64,000 nt of DNA from Aotearoamyces nothofagi (taxonomy: Eukaryota > Ascomycota > Leotiomycetes > Leotiales > Tympanidaceae): contig JADDTR010000001.1 in NCBI GenBank assembly GCA_015345905.1, positions 620,001-684,000 of the forward strand, given 5' to 3'. Each line of letters begins with the position of its first letter. Position 1 is the stretch's first letter. Of this stretch, positions 13,037-25,210 are shown one piece after another. The position numbers and the translations under genes are program-made. The notes under the pieces were generated by a model. It worked only from the letters and a program-made list of their open reading frames with translations. It was not told the DNA's origin and ran no database searches.

Positions 13037-14063
13037 TTATATCGTCGGTGCTAATTGACTCCTTGAGACTTTACAGTTGATCAGTCCATTCGGCCCTGAT
13101 TGGGGAGCATACACTTCTGCATCCTCTCCGGTGTTTTTAAGGCCCTTGTGCCAGCTCAAGTCTACACAGGATAGGTATGTTAGCCAAAGGTCTCCGAAAA
13201 ATAGACATCCCTCGATGACGACTTACCAATCTCGAAATAATGCTTATTGGGCAGGGTATAATCAACTGCATTGACATCTGGGACAACATCCAAGATCTTT
13301 TCACACATCTTGTACATGGTGCTCTGCACAGACGGGCTGTCCTCCTCAGCGAATACCTTCATGGTAATTTCTCGTGCACTTTCCCATGCTTTATCAAACT
13401 TAGGAGTGGCCGTTTTTACGGCAGGCAGTCCTGAGAAGATATTCCATTGCCAACCAGCATCAATATCTGTAGACAGAATGCGGTCGTAAACATCGGGCAA
13501 AGTCGTATATTCATCTCGTACAAAGCTGTGGAATTGTGATCCTGTGCTTTTCAGCACCAGCAGTCCAACAATCGCACTGCGAATCTCAATGCCTTTGCCT
13601 TCCCGGATAACAGCTTCGACGTTACGAGTCTCTGCACCATCTCGGTAGAAGGAGTGTGGGTGTGGCTTGCCATCGATCGTCATCCGTGTCCAGCGGTGGG
13701 TTACGATCTTGACGTTTGCCACGTGGATATGAGAGTAGGTCTCGATGAAGTGAGTGCCGAGAATGCTGGCAAAGAGTTCGGGAGGAGTAACAGGGTTCTC
13801 CTTAGCCTTGATGTATATGGTATTCTTTATCGAATCCGTGGCTACCACAACACTGTTGTCGGCTTTCGTGTATCTGTCGACTCAATTAGCTTAATCTCGT
13901 GATTGAAGGTCTAAGGCAGAACGTACGACACGTCAATTTCTCCCTCCAGCAACACACAGATGGTCATCTCCGTGACGGTCTGGACACCAGTCTCTTGATC
14001 TCGGTGGACCTTATAGACACGGACATTGTCCTTGCCATAGCGGGCTGAAGCCACTGTTGCCAT
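13037..14063 (-). CDS. uaZ: Urate oxidase (uricase)
   Basis: Oxidises urate to 5-hydroxyisourate in purine catabolism, normally in peroxisomes. Exons 14063-13927, 13873-13227 and 13161-13037 give 302 residues, the usual size. Landmarks: MATVASARYGKDNVRVYKVHRD at the start (with the family Lys), YTKADNSVVVATDSIKNT (active-site Thr), FIETYSHIHVANVKIVTHRW, HSFVRDEYTTLPDVYDRILSTD, and DLSWHKGL with the active-site His across the second intron. The apparent C-terminus reads GLINCKVSRSQLAPTI, not the usual SKL-like peroxisomal tripeptide. I tried a further 3' intron and found none that yields one. GATA-type sites (CTTATC 14236-14241, AGATAG 14248-14253) upstream fit nitrogen control by an AreA-like factor, which is inference. 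Confidence 0.94.
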
Positions 14064-14743
14064 AGTTGTCTATAAGTAATTATATTATGGAATTGGGCTT
14101 AGAGATGTCGTATCAAAGGCAATGGCTTGCTGCGATCAGGAGAGGTGGCCAGCAAAGTAGGAGGAGGAGGGCTGAGTGATGCAGGACAGCCATGGGGAGC
14201 ATGAATATTATATACTTGACGGCCTAGTGACCAGCCTTATCTAGCGGAGATAGCGGCTTCTTAGGCGGCTGCGAAGAGCCAGAGAGATGGTAGACAAACC
14301 CCGCCAGACGGGCACGACGGGTTCAGAACTGTAGAGGCCGAAGACTCAGGATTAGCTATTAGTCTGCGCCTTGTCGCATCAGTGACGAGAATGACATGTT
14401 TTGGGCCTTTACGGCGAACTCCGACTACTCGGGGATGGCCTTCGCCTACTAGAGGTGTGCGGGGACGGGTTTCCTCACGGTTTTCCTCTATCTCCCATTA
14501 CTGCAGCAGCTCTAGAGGCGCGGCTTTGTCAGAGTATATAGTAATCCCCCCTTTCCATACCGATAGGAACACTCCAGACCGATGAAAACGCGTCCTCGAG
14601 ATCTGGTGTGCGACCTTTTGATCCGGCTTCTGCCGTGGCGAAAAGGCTGGAACAAGAAAATGGTGGGGAAGTCCCGATTGCTTTATCGGGTCGGCAACCT
14701 CGGGGAGGGGCCCGATAATAATGCTCGATTCTTAGGGAGGCTG

Positions 14744-14795
14744 GGTAGGTAGGTAGGTAGGTAGGTAGGCGGGTAGATGGGTAGATAGGTAGGTA
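14744..14795. repeat. (GGTA)n microsatellite, imperfect
   Basis: Tetranucleotide array of about a dozen GGTA/GATA-type units with a few substitutions, lying in the uricase-Rictor intergenic region. Confidence 0.9.
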
Positions 14796-14855
14796 CTGAG
14801 GTCTTGATCTTCCATGATTGAACGCAGGGAAACAACAAGACTTTCCAGATGTGCA

Positions 14856-14887
14856 ATACATACATACATACATACATACATACATAC
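14856..14887. repeat. (ATAC)n microsatellite
   Basis: About eight near-perfect ATAC units, 60 bp downstream of the GGTA array. Confidence 0.9.
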
Positions 14888-15987
14888 CATGCTTCAGACA
14901 GCAACTGATTGGGCATAACTGCGTTTCGACAGTTCCGGACGATTAATAGTAGACTTTGTACTGCTAAGTAATCAATTTGAATAGTAACAAGCTAACAGTA
15001 GGCAATAGTAGTAGTAGAGGTAGTATTGCTATCCTACAAACAATACAGTACCTCAGATTAATCTATCGGAATTAACAGGACATAAAGTTCTTCAAGATTG
15101 AATGCGGGATATACTTACAGTACCGTACTATTCTCTCGCCCTTGGGAGGAAATCTGTTCAAACTGTACCTCGCTACATCATTGTTGTCAATCCGAGCGCC
15201 GTGAAGAACAGATACAGTTGCTACCTTATTGATATACTTCTGACAGCCTTGAGAACAACATACCAAAAGTCCTAAAGGAAGTATTTTACAATACCCTAGC
15301 TAGCAATTGAGCAATATTTTGCTTGTGGGGTATGGAGCGAGAGGTCTGGGCTAATCTCGACATACCAGGCCTTTGGCTCATTTGCACTGCCTAATAGGTT
15401 GGCCTGTTAAAGCCCGATTGATAATTCTCATCAGCCTACGGAGAGAGACTTCGGGCTCTCAAAGTATTACAAGCATACAATATAGACATTTTTCAGGTCA
15501 GGTGTAGAGTAAGGGCTGTATATATATACGTATTCCTAAATTTGGGTTAGTGTATCGCGGGCCGAGAATGTCATAATCCTCCGAAGCCTGGTGAGCGTGC
15601 GTGAGCTCTGGAGCTCCATTCACAGTCCAAAGCAACAACGTGCAAATCAATAAGTCCAACCCGATTACACCTAAAAAGCATAAGATACGAAGCGCTGTAT
15701 GCCGAGGTCCTAGTACATTGGATCTATGGCCAAGTGCTGAAAACATACGAGAAATCATCAAGTCACAGCGAATATCTGTGTTTCAACACCACTCTTACTC
15801 CATATACTCGGCCCATTGCTCTAGTCTTGAGTTCTACCTGCCGCCCAAGTTGTCGTACCGGCTTTTGTATGTATCTATTGTTATACAGCTACGTGCGCTC
15901 AGAGATCAACCGCCCACCACCAGCCCAGCCCGTATGCCATCGCCGACCGAACAATATTGAAGGTTGTCCACCGATGGACTCTGCCAG

Positions 15988-18900
15988 ATGGTCGCTCCAC
16001 CGAGCATTCTGAGTTCGTCCTCTACGCCAACTCAGAAATCCCTTTATAGCCAACAGTCTGCCCCATATGGGTCAGTTGTGTCACGAACAAGCTTTGATCG
16101 GGATGGGTTACAACCCCTTGGAAATGTCAATGGCACACGGGCAACTCCAACTTCCGGGATGTCGTATGGGCCTCGCGGCTCATCCTTGGCTCCTTCTCCA
16201 GCACCGGGTAGCTTCAGCTCTGATTTACGCAGTCACTTGGCGCCATCTCGAGCCGGCTCGAAAGCCGAGATGAATTCTATGAATCTAGAAAGGCTGGAAG
16301 AAGATCAAGGCCAGGTTTCAGAACAGATGATCTCAGAACTAAGGGAATCTTTGAATCGAGAGATGAAAATCAAAGAGGGCAGCGAGAACATGCTTGAAGC
16401 GTTGAATACCAAAAAGGCAAAACAAACGAAAGAGCAACGGGCGAGAGTAGAGGCCGAGCTCACTTCATCCAATCAGCGAATCAAGGAGTTAAAGAACCAG
16501 ATATCTGACCTTAATCGGCCGAAAGAACCGTCTACGCCTAGCCGGACACGAATGGCAGGTCTTTTTCAGAGCGCTGGGATCCGTTCTCCGGCTAGTGTTT
16601 CCAAAAGTGCTACTGGCTCTGATTATGACGAGCCAGCTGAATCACCAACGTATGCTCTCGCTGAGATCCTACAGGCCATGGAGATAGAAGGATTGAACCC
16701 TGATTACTATGTTGGACATGCCAATAATCTGGTAGATCTTTTCAAACGGCATCCCACTTTAAAGTACGATCTTGTCTGGTCAATATTTGGGCTCCGGATG
16801 CAAGTCATGCTTCTCAGTCAAAGTAGAGAAGTCGTAGCTGCTGGCTACCGGATGACGAGACATGCTATCTCTGATATGAGCTCACTGCAGAAGATTCGGA
16901 GCCTAAATACAGATTATCTTGTCATTCTGTAAGTCTTTTCTCGAAAGCTGACACTTGCTAGCCGCTCATACTCTTTAGCTCTCTGATCAAGGAAAGGAAA
17001 GCCGACGTTGAACGGGAACAAGCTTTAAAGTTTGTTCGAGCATTCTTGGAAGTCAAAGATGGAGTGCGTGAGGTGTCACGTGCTATAGTCCGTACGATCG
17101 CTGCCGTTGCTGAGCATGGAGAAGATCGCTTGAAAGCCATCTGTATTGAAACTCTCGCGGAGATTATGATCAGAGATCCTCCCCTACTAATCTCAGCGGG
17201 AGGTTTGCGGCCATTGATTGATGCGCTAGGAGAAGGTACTTATGATGCATCTGAGAGTCTCACATTGGCGTTTCTATATCTCCTAGATGCTCCACAGCGC
17301 CGCAAGTATCTTCGCTCTGGATACGAGCTGGAGATACTGTTCACACCATTTACAGATTCTCTGTTTACAGGAGAAAGGATCTTGAAACAGAACGCCAAAG
17401 CAATATCGTCAGCAATGAAATCATGGCCCGGCTTGCTAACATTGTCTATGTATAATTTTCGAGCCATCAAATCCCTTATCTCCTCACTGATGTTGCCCTA
17501 CGCAGCAATACGTGATACTGTTATAGATCTACTTTTTGGACTTCTTCGGATAAAGCCACCCTCGTGGTCTGCATCCTTCCTTGCAGGCCGTCGGTTGACA
17601 ACATACGGCCGTGTGGCGAACCTCAAGGCAGCACCTTCAGCCAAGTTGACCCCTACAGCTACAAAGGAAGACGAGTCCAGCGAGAAAGATCTTGTCGATC
17701 ATTATACGGCTCTGTTGCTAGCAGTCCTGATATCATCAGATATGCTACCAGGCCTGCTTCAGGTGACCCGAGATGCCGACAACCTGATGCTGAAGCGCAA
17801 GACCACTCTACTCATTGGAGAGGTCTTGAAACTTGCCAATATACTTTTGCCAGGTTCGTGGAGCAGTGACTTGCAACTCCTCCCTGAGCTATTCGCAGCT
17901 GCATCCCATTTTGGAGATGAAGAGAGATATACCGCAACAGGTACAGTCTACCAGATTGATAGTGTTAGTCGGACACTTTATAGGTCTGCTCCTTCGACAA
18001 TTACAACACTCACAAAGTCATCGACCAATACTAGCACCGACAACCTGACACATTTTGATGATGCACCAAAGAACACAGCTAGTACCACGTTTGATGAAGC
18101 CACCTTTCGTCAAATGATGTTGGATACTCAAGTTCTAAGCAGCACTAATTATTTGAAGTGGAACTGGGATATAATTCTTAAGATCATCGAAGGGCCTTTG
18201 CTCAACGGAAAGCGGCTAGATGAAGCTATCAAAGCATCAAAGTTCATCAAACGCATCATGAGCTTCTACAGGCCATTCAAATACAAGTTTGCTGAAGCAA
18301 GAAATACGAAACCAAACCAAAAATATGTCAAAGTCGGATGTGCTTTGGTGAACACTCTTCTTCAGACGACTGAGGGCGTACGATATTTGTCAGACAACAA
18401 ATTGCTGAGGCAGATTGCAGAGTGTCTAGCCCAATGTGATCCAGTAAGTCAAGCAATCTTAGAGACTTTGCGAGATTTTGGTTGACAATCTCTAGACGAG
18501 TGGGCTCACTGCACAATCCCCAATGTTCTCACAATTAAGGCTATCAGAGACGCTATGTAGTGGCTATTTTGCAATGCTAGGCACGCTTAGTAGCGATAAA
18601 AAAGGTCTCCAAATGCTAGATCGATGGCGTATGGTTAACATGATGTACCATATTGTCGACCTGAAACAGCGTCCTGATCTGATAAAGTTACTCCTCTCCA
18701 ACTTTGATTATGCTTTGCATGGTCATCCAAGAGTTCTACTATCCAAGGCCCTAACCGGAGGCTCTAAAGACGTGCGGATACACGCCACTAATGTCTTGCG
18801 AAGATATTCAAGTAGGTCCCGGTCACCAAATATGGCAAGCCGAGGTGTGGGAGATTGCAAATGGGCGATACAGCTTCTTGTAACACAACTTTATGACCCT

Positions 18901-20097
18901 GAAGTCGAGGTCTGTGCGACTGCTATCAAAATTCTCGAGGAAGCTTGCGAACGAAAGAATTATCTTGAGTATATTGTGGAATGTCGTCCAGCCCTTGACC
19001 ACCTTGGCGAGATTGGCGCACCATTACTGTTACGATTCCTTTCGACTTCTATTGGATATCATTATCTGGATGGTTTAGACTATATCAGTAATGAGATGGA
19101 TGATTGGTTCCTTGGCCGTAATGACTCTTACGTTACTGTTATTGAGGCAGTATTAGCACGGGCTTTTGTTGAGCCCCAAGATGAGCAGTCGAGTCGATTA
19201 AGTCTCGATGAGGAGCTTTGGGAACCAGAAAAGATGGAGACTGATGCACGTGTACCGCCACACTTCTATAGGGAACTCGCAAGAACAAAAGAAGGATGTA
19301 AGCTTCTACGTGATAAAGGACATTTCGAAGAATTTGCAACCACTATTCGTGAACAAGGCATGCAGACCGAAGACCCTGAGACCGTTCTCAAAGTAAAGGG
19401 TTGCCTATGGGCAGTAGGAAACGTCGGTTCTATGAATCTTGGTGCCCCTTTCCTAGAGGAAACCGATGTTGTCGAACAGATTGTGAAAATCGCCGAAAGT
19501 CATGAGATTATGAGTCTGCGAGGAACAGCATTCTTCGTTCTAGGTCTTATTTCGCGGAGCATCCATGGATTAGAAATTCTGTCGGAGTACGGTTGGGATA
19601 GCAATACGACCACAATGGGAGACTCACTCGGGCTATGTATCCCGAAGGATCTGAGGAGATTTCTCTCCTATGTACCATGGAGGCATCAAAAACCTTCAGA
19701 TATTGTAATGCAACCTACCCATATTGCTGCTATTGCCGCTGCGAAGAAAGACGACGACGTTGTTAATCAAAGGATCCTCGAGCTTATTGTCGACCTTAGC
19801 AACACAGTACTCACAAAGAGAGCAATCAGTGAACTCATGCATATCAAGCAGAGAAAACTCCATGGCTTCAGGCAACCCCAGCTATTCAAAAAAGTCATGA
19901 CCATCTTGGAATGCCACAATTTTCGATTGCCAATTCGACGATTTGTTGTAGATCTTTTTGATAAGAGTGTCATGAGACAAATTGTTCTTGATGAAGAGGG
20001 CAGCGAAGAGGATTTAGAGAGTGAAGGGAGTGGGAGTGAAGCGGCAACGGAAAGGCAAAGAAGTCTTAGCGCGCCTTCAGCACCTTCGCCTTCATAA
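15988..20097 (+). CDS. TORC2 subunit, Rictor/AVO3/Ste20(Sp) family (Pianissimo-type)
   Basis: Rictor orthologue, a scaffold of TOR complex 2 that controls AGC kinases, actin and membrane homeostasis. Exons 15988-16928, 16979-18443 and 18496-20097 give 1335 residues. After a Ser/Pro-rich leader there is a coiled-coil/HR1-like stretch (about residues 94-180, MNSMNLERLEEDQ to ISDLNRP). A long alpha-solenoid follows: Rictor N-terminal part (YALAEILQAMEIEGLNPDYY, TDYLVILSLIKERK, GVREVSRAIVRTIAAVAEH), middle part (LLNGKRLDEAIKASKFIKRIMSFYRPF) and C-terminal part (LTGGSKDVRIHATNVLRRY, KVKGCLWAVGNVGS, SLRGTAFFVLGLISRS). It ends in an acidic Ser-rich tail. The start chosen is the first ATG in frame; it directly follows a CCAG, so an upstream non-coding or short coding exon is possible. 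Identity to the family is clear. Confidence 0.9.
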
Positions 20098-20475
20098 CGA
20101 GTTTAGTTGTATGAGGAGTTAGGCTTAGGATATATCGGACTATGCGGAAAAGGCAGGTTCTTAAGAAAGCGTTTGTGGGAATATTGCTGGCGTTCTAAAT
20201 GTATGATATATTGGAGATTATGAAGAGGGGCGTCTAGCACCATGTTGCCTCTCTCCTATTCACATGGTGTGTGAACTGCCAGCAATCGATGATGACCCTA
20301 AGTCCATCTTTCATACGTTGGCATTCTATACCACTGTGTAGTCATAGGCCCTAGATAAGCTAGAAACCAGCTGTCGGTTATCGGAGGGGGAATTTTTGTA
20401 CACTATTGCAAAACATAATCATCTCCAAGTATAGTATACATATGCCACCCCCCCCTCAAACTGTCTACAACAATC
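20098..20475. other. Convergent intergenic spacer
   Basis: This 378-bp spacer lies between the convergent Rictor and uL13m genes and should contain both 3' ends. No gene is supported. Confidence 0.5.
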
Positions 20476-21098
20476 TCATAATAATGCATCCTGCTTGGTC
20501 TCTCGTTCACGCCCCGGCCAGCTTGCAGTTTTAGGCCGTCCAGAATATCTCACGATATTATCCTTGTATGGATGAGCTTCTCCTTCAAACGCCTTCAGCC
20601 TGGCTAGTCTATCATCCCGTAACCTATTCTTCGGCAACATGCCGCTGACCGCCTTCCTCAGCACCTCTGCTCCGCCGAACTTCTCCATTAAGCCTTCCAT
20701 GTTGATTTGCTTTAGACTTCCGGGCCGCGTGTTATGTCTGTAGTATTGTTTTTGGTACATCTTCTTGCCAGTTGTATGTAGTGAATTGCAGTTAGTAACT
20801 ACGACGTAGTCACCGCAGTCAGTCGAAGGGTCCCAGATGGGCTTGTGTTTCCCCATGAGCAGAGTCGCAATGCGCGAGGCGAGACGGCCTAGAGATGGGG
20901 GGCTTAGGAGTGGAGAATCGGTGGATGGCAATGGCCTTATTGTTGAGAGGGCATGATGGGGTGCCGAGGCGGAGATGTGATGCCAGGTGCGGGAGTAGGC
21001 AAGCTTGGTCTGGAGAGAGGAGGATTAGCATCGACGTTAGGTTTGTGGAGCAATTGTAGAAAATCTTGAGGACTGACAATGCCATTAGTTTGCGACAT
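20476..21098 (-). CDS. mrpl23: Mitochondrial large-subunit ribosomal protein uL13m
   Basis: Bacterial-type L13 family protein of the mitochondrial ribosome (yeast Mrpl23). Exons 21098-21078 (MSQTNGI) and 21009-20476 give 184 residues. After TKLAYSRTWHHISA comes the L13 core: LGRLASRIATLLMGKHKPIWDPSTDCGDYVVVTNC, TGKKMYQKQYYRHNTRPG, VLRKAVSGMLPKNRLRDDRLARLKAF and HPYKDN. An insertion of about 25 Ser/Pro-rich residues separates the WH motif from LGRLAS compared with the bacterial protein. The tiny first exon is placed by the usual fungal MSQT start and a CTCCAG acceptor. The donor GTCAGT is acceptable but not optimal. Confidence 0.92.
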
Positions 21099-21457
21099 GA
21101 TTGTGAACAGCCTTTAGGCCAACCGGGGCCAAAGGAATTGGAGAGTAAGGCTGTGATGGCGGTAGTGGTGGTGATGATGGTAGCTGCGGTTGTGGATTGT
21201 CACTGAAGGCTACTTACTACTGATGCTGTTGCCAAGCTATTTTCAAGTAGGTGCACGGGAAAGTCCCGATGCTCCGATATCACCCCGTTATCACGGTAGT
21301 TATGGAGCAATCGGATTTCAAAGCCAACGAGACTACTGTGTCTCCACTAACAGGAAATGATATCATACCTCTTTTCCATCAGTTCATTGCAGCAAACTCT
21401 GCATCGCGAATTACCATATATTGAGCCTCTCTGCCCGAAAATTTGCGTCTAATCAGC
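21099..21457. promoter_or_regulatory. Divergent promoter between uL13m and CCS1 genes
   Basis: This 359-bp region separates two head-to-head genes for mitochondrial and copper proteins. It contains a small GGGA-AAG-TCCC inverted repeat near 21258-21268. No specific factor site is claimed. Confidence 0.4.
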
Positions 21458-22384
21458 ATGGCTGTCAAGATCCCATTCCAGGTGAGTATTCCGGCGCCTT
21501 GTAGGTCAGGTGACATGCTCAAGTTTCTTACGGTACTGCTAGACCCTTTTTGCGGTGCCTATGACGTGCGAAAGCTGCGTCAAAGATGTATCTAGTTCTC
21601 TATACAAACTGGATGGCATAGCCAAGGTCGAGGCCAATTTAAAGGACCAGCTCATATCGATAGAGGGCACAGGTTCGTTAAACCTTTTGGAGAAGGCTCC
21701 ATATTTATATTCCGGTTGACAAAACGTACTCATTGTTGTCAGCCGCACCATCTGCCATAGTAGCAGCGATCCAGGCAACCGGAAGAGATGCTATATTACG
21801 AGGCAGTGGAGGGTCGAACAGTATGGCAAATCAATCTTCAGTCGATATACCCTGTGCTAAAATGATGGAAATGAGCAGGCGCAGCTGTATGCATTCTTGA
21901 GACGCACTCAACGGCCGTCCAAGATCAGGTACGCGGATTGGCACGAATGGTACAGGTCTCCACTACTTTGACGCTCATTGATCTCACAATACGTGGGCTT
22001 GCACCTGGAAAGTATCGGGCTACAGTCAGGGAGTCTGGTGATATTTCAGAGGGTGTCTTATCCGTAGGAGGCATTTGGGCAGATAAAAAGGAGGGTGCCT
22101 TGGACCCACAAGGAATTTTGGGGTCTGTGGTAGTTGGCAAGGATGGGAGGGGAAGTGCATTTATAGACAGGCCACTTCGAATTTGGGAACTGATTGGAAG
22201 AGGCATGGTCATATCGAGACAACACGAGGGCGAGGAGAAGTTTGAGAAGAATGACGAAAACACTCTTGTAGGTGTAATTGCGCGAAGTGCCGGAGTCTGG
22301 GACAACGACAAAACAGTTTGCTCGTGCTCAGGAAAGACGTTGTGGGAGGAAAGAAAGGATGAGGTCCAGAAAGGCATGCTCTAA
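21458..22384 (+). CDS. ccs1: Copper chaperone for superoxide dismutase (CCS1)
   Basis: Delivers copper to Cu/Zn superoxide dismutase in the cytosol and mitochondrial intermembrane space. Exons 21458-21481, 21543-21672, 21743-21820 and 21879-22384 give 245 residues, close to the 249 of yeast Ccs1. Domain I has the MTCESC copper site (residues 15-20) in a heavy-metal-associated fold. The middle is SOD-like (AAVCILETHS, RGLARMVQVS, DLTIRGLAPGKYRATVRESGDIS, GIWADKKEG, VVGKDGRGSAFIDRPLRIWELIGRGMVISR). Domain III carries CSC in VCSCSGKTLWEER near the C-terminus. The third intron join (GSNS to AAVC) is set by the conserved AAVCILE motif and a GTATGG donor. Confidence 0.93.
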
Positions 22385-23458
22385 TTTAGAGTTAGGCAAT
22401 AACCTTCTGATAAATGGCGCGTTGTATTGCGGAGACTGGCGAAATAAGCAATCACGTATATACGTACTGTAGGCATGGGATGGACAACGGAAGAGCCTAG
22501 GATATCTCATGCAGGGGTAGTCTGGCAATGAAATCTTTCCAGACAGCAGATATCCGAGCAGTTTCTCTTGTGTAGCAGGTCGTGGACAAGTGGAGCTGCC
22601 AAGACTGAGAACTCGGTCTTGCCCAGCCTGATAGCCTTAGGGGCTCTGGCCGGTGGTCGTGCCATGGCCGAAGTAGATCTCCTTCACTTCCGCATGAAGG
22701 AGTAGCATGGTGAAGGCGTAGCTGGAGTACAACGGACGACGGCACTGTGCGTCCATTGGTGGTGCCAGGGCCTATGGCAAAGCGATGGAAGGTTGAGACG
22801 GCGGAAGCCTCCTGCGTAGTGTATTACACGGATTATGCCACATGGAACGAAAAGAGGCATCTGTAGCATCGTTCTCAGATGCATACACGTACAAAAGTGC
22901 CGTTGCTGGACAAGGCATGAGCATAAGGTAGCGGTACTCCACCGGGAAGTGGGAACGCGAAGAGCATGGAATCCAATTGTATTGTACATGGAGGCATATG
23001 GCTCCGCATACGGGATGCTTCAGACCGAGGAGGAGTGAGGTGAGTTTCGCGGAAACGGAGCCTTATAAACGATTACGGCCTCTGCAACGCTGCGGATTGG
23101 CAGCTACGGCGTCCGTACAGAGCATCTTAGACCGTCGTAGACCACCGTAGACCAGCCTCCGCGAAGGCTCTGTCTGGCACGACCTGACTTGTCTTTATAG
23201 ACAATCTACCCTTCCTTCTCTGCCTTCGCCTAGCCAGCACCTACGGGACGGCACGGGCATGGCATCTGTTTAACAGAGGAGTGGCCAAGCATGAGTTTGC
23301 ATTTGGACAGAATTGATTGATAACAGATACGAGCTTGCTCGTCTACGTCTACATGGTGTATGTATGCATGCATGCATGCATATACACAAGTATATATACA
23401 TCGCGTGCGTGTGTGAGCAGGCGTAGATACATTTACGGCGACCGAGTACGAAGCACTC

Positions 23459-23505
23459 GGTACAGGTACAGGTACAGGTACAGGTACAGGTACAGACAGG
23501 TACAT
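23459..23505. repeat. (GGTACA)n hexanucleotide array
   Basis: Six perfect GGTACA copies followed by a slightly degenerate unit. Confidence 0.95.
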
Positions 23506-23536
23506 TGATGCGATACTGGCAATTTGATAGCCCGAG

Positions 23537-23627
23537 CCTATCCTATCCTATCCTATCCTATCCTATTCTATTTTATTCTATTCTATTCTATTCTATTCTA
23601 TCTTATCCTATCCTATCCTATCCTATC
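23537..23627. repeat. (TATCC/TATTC)n pentanucleotide array
   Basis: About 18 pentamer units in three blocks: TATCC units, then TATTC units, then TATCC units again. This mirror-like arrangement suggests a spreading C-to-T variant unit. Confidence 0.95.
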
Positions 23628-23963
23628 AAACTCATGCTGCTGCTGCTGCTACGGTGCTGTAACCGCCGTCAAACGCAGGTCTGACAAGTGACAGCACGAC
23701 GCCTTGTGCCGCCAGCCAACCAATCGCTAGCCGCGCACACCTTTTGGAACACTCGCTGCTTTGACAGCGCCTCCCCGTGCCTCCTCGGGCCTCCCATTGC
23801 TTGGATTCTCCCTCTTCCTCCTCCTCTTCTTCTCTTCCCTTCTCTTCTCTTGTCTTGTCCTGTCGTGTACCGGAGCGCTCCCTCCCGTGTGATGGGCCAT
23901 CACGGCTTCTCACCTCACACGCCCGCGTCCTCTTCACTTCCACTTGCACCTCTGGATCCGTGC

Positions 23964-24000
23964 CCAATGCCAATGCCAATGCCAATGCCAATGCCAATGC
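23964..24000. repeat. (CCAATG)n hexanucleotide array
   Basis: Six near-perfect CCAATG units in the noxR upstream region. Confidence 0.95.
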
Positions 24001-24047
24001 CCGTGCCCAATGCCTACAGCACTGCACAGCACTGCACTGTGCTGCTG

Positions 24048-24094
24048 CACCACCGCACCACCGCACCACCGCACCACCGCACCACCGCACCACC
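24048..24094. repeat. (CACCACCG)n octamer array
   Basis: About six units of an eight-base CACCACCG repeat, 50 bp from the CCAATG array. Confidence 0.9.
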
Positions 24095-25210
24095 TCGCCC
24101 ATCCAGCAACCGTGCGGTGTTCCAAGATGCGTGCCAGGATGTGGTGTTGGTGCTCGGCGTGGCATATCGCATATATCGCACATGGCCGGCCCGTCGAGCT
24201 GCCAAACCCACTCCAGCCCCTTCCCTTCCTGTTGGCGCCGTGATCAGCCAGGAATCACATCTACGAACAGGCACGGCGGCCGTTCGCGGATCACCTCGAG
24301 GCCCTGAGGCCCTGCTCGAGTTCGGCGTAGGTCCCGTCTTTCCTCCTCGGCCCATGCATGATCTGTCATGATCCAAGCTCGCCATTCATCACTGACTGTA
24401 TTATCCAAGAGCCAAAAGCGGCGTGCGACAAGCTGCAGGAGCTGCAGCCTCGGCCACCACCGTAACTGTTGCTTCGGTGCTTGCAATGCTTGCGTGCAAT
24501 GCTTGCTCGCTCCGAAGAGGCCAGAGAGAACCGCGAGCATTGATGCCGGGAGCATTGATATTACGCAGTGCTATTATTATTAGCCTTCGGAGCCTTCGCG
24601 GTATGGTCGCCGTGCATGTTGGTACGATTCCCATGCATTGTGTTGCTGCATGATCTCAACTCTTAGCTTATACCTGCACCATCCCTCCCAATCCAATCTC
24701 GACCCTACGCGCTGGGACTCGTCGTCTGTCCACTCGTTTGCATCTTTTGCACCACCAGCTGGACTGGCCACTTCGTACCTGGAGTCTCCAACACAGTCGG
24801 CTCATTATTTACCACACCAACTGTCCATCCGTCATTACTCGACTATTCTACATGGTCTTGCTGACGCTCATCCGCACATTGCTCTTTTTCGACGCTCAAT
24901 TACTTCATGAAATATATCTGTGCCAGCGATCGTGGCCTTCTTTCAATCTATACACGAACCCCGCGAAGAAGCGAGACAACCAGCGAATCGGCACCCGCCA
25001 GTACACCCTATCAGATTGTAGAACAAGACACAAGCTCGGGAGTTCTCGATTGCCTACATAGCAAGTGGAACTCATCGCCGGCCATTCAAGAGACATCCAT
25101 TTACCTTGGAAGCAATATTTCGCCTGACCGCTGGTCGCTCAACGGCGACCAGTCAGAAAGAACGATCAATCAGTACACAAGAGGAAGTGGAGTGCTGATA
25201 TTGCCTTGCT

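Larger units (their letters stand above)
14064..15987. other. Intergenic region with microsatellites; uricase promoter and Rictor-gene leader
   Basis: This 1.9-kb region lies between divergent genes. The first 300 bp should hold the uricase promoter, with GATA sites. The middle carries GGTA and ATAC arrays. The last ~450 bp before 15988 is open in one frame but lacks an ATG or family resemblance and probably contains the 5' UTR of the next gene. Confidence 0.45.
22385..25210. other. 2.8-kb intergenic region rich in short tandem arrays, upstream of noxR
   Basis: No frame here resembles a known family. Long open frames around 23.6-24.4 kb exist on both strands, but they arise from repeat arrays and GC-rich low-complexity sequence. 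The region holds at least five separate microsatellites (listed separately) and a three-copy TAGACC-type repeat near 23129-23155. The last few hundred bases should be the noxR promoter and 5' UTR. Confidence 0.5.

Noticed and set aside
15601-15960. Open frame of about 119 codons before the Rictor-like gene
   Set aside because: It begins at a GTG, not an ATG, has no family resemblance and ends before the Rictor start; it is more likely promoter or 5' UTR.
14661-21275. Shared AAGTCCCGAT word in the uricase-side (about 14667) and uL13m/CCS1 (about 21265) intergenic regions
   Set aside because: A single shared ten-base word between two AT/GC-mixed regions can arise by chance; no further similarity extends from it.
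23632-24385. Long open frames on both strands between 23.6 and 24.4 kb
   Set aside because: They run through hexamer and octamer arrays and GC-rich DNA, read as simple repeats on every frame and show no family motif. They are by-products of composition.
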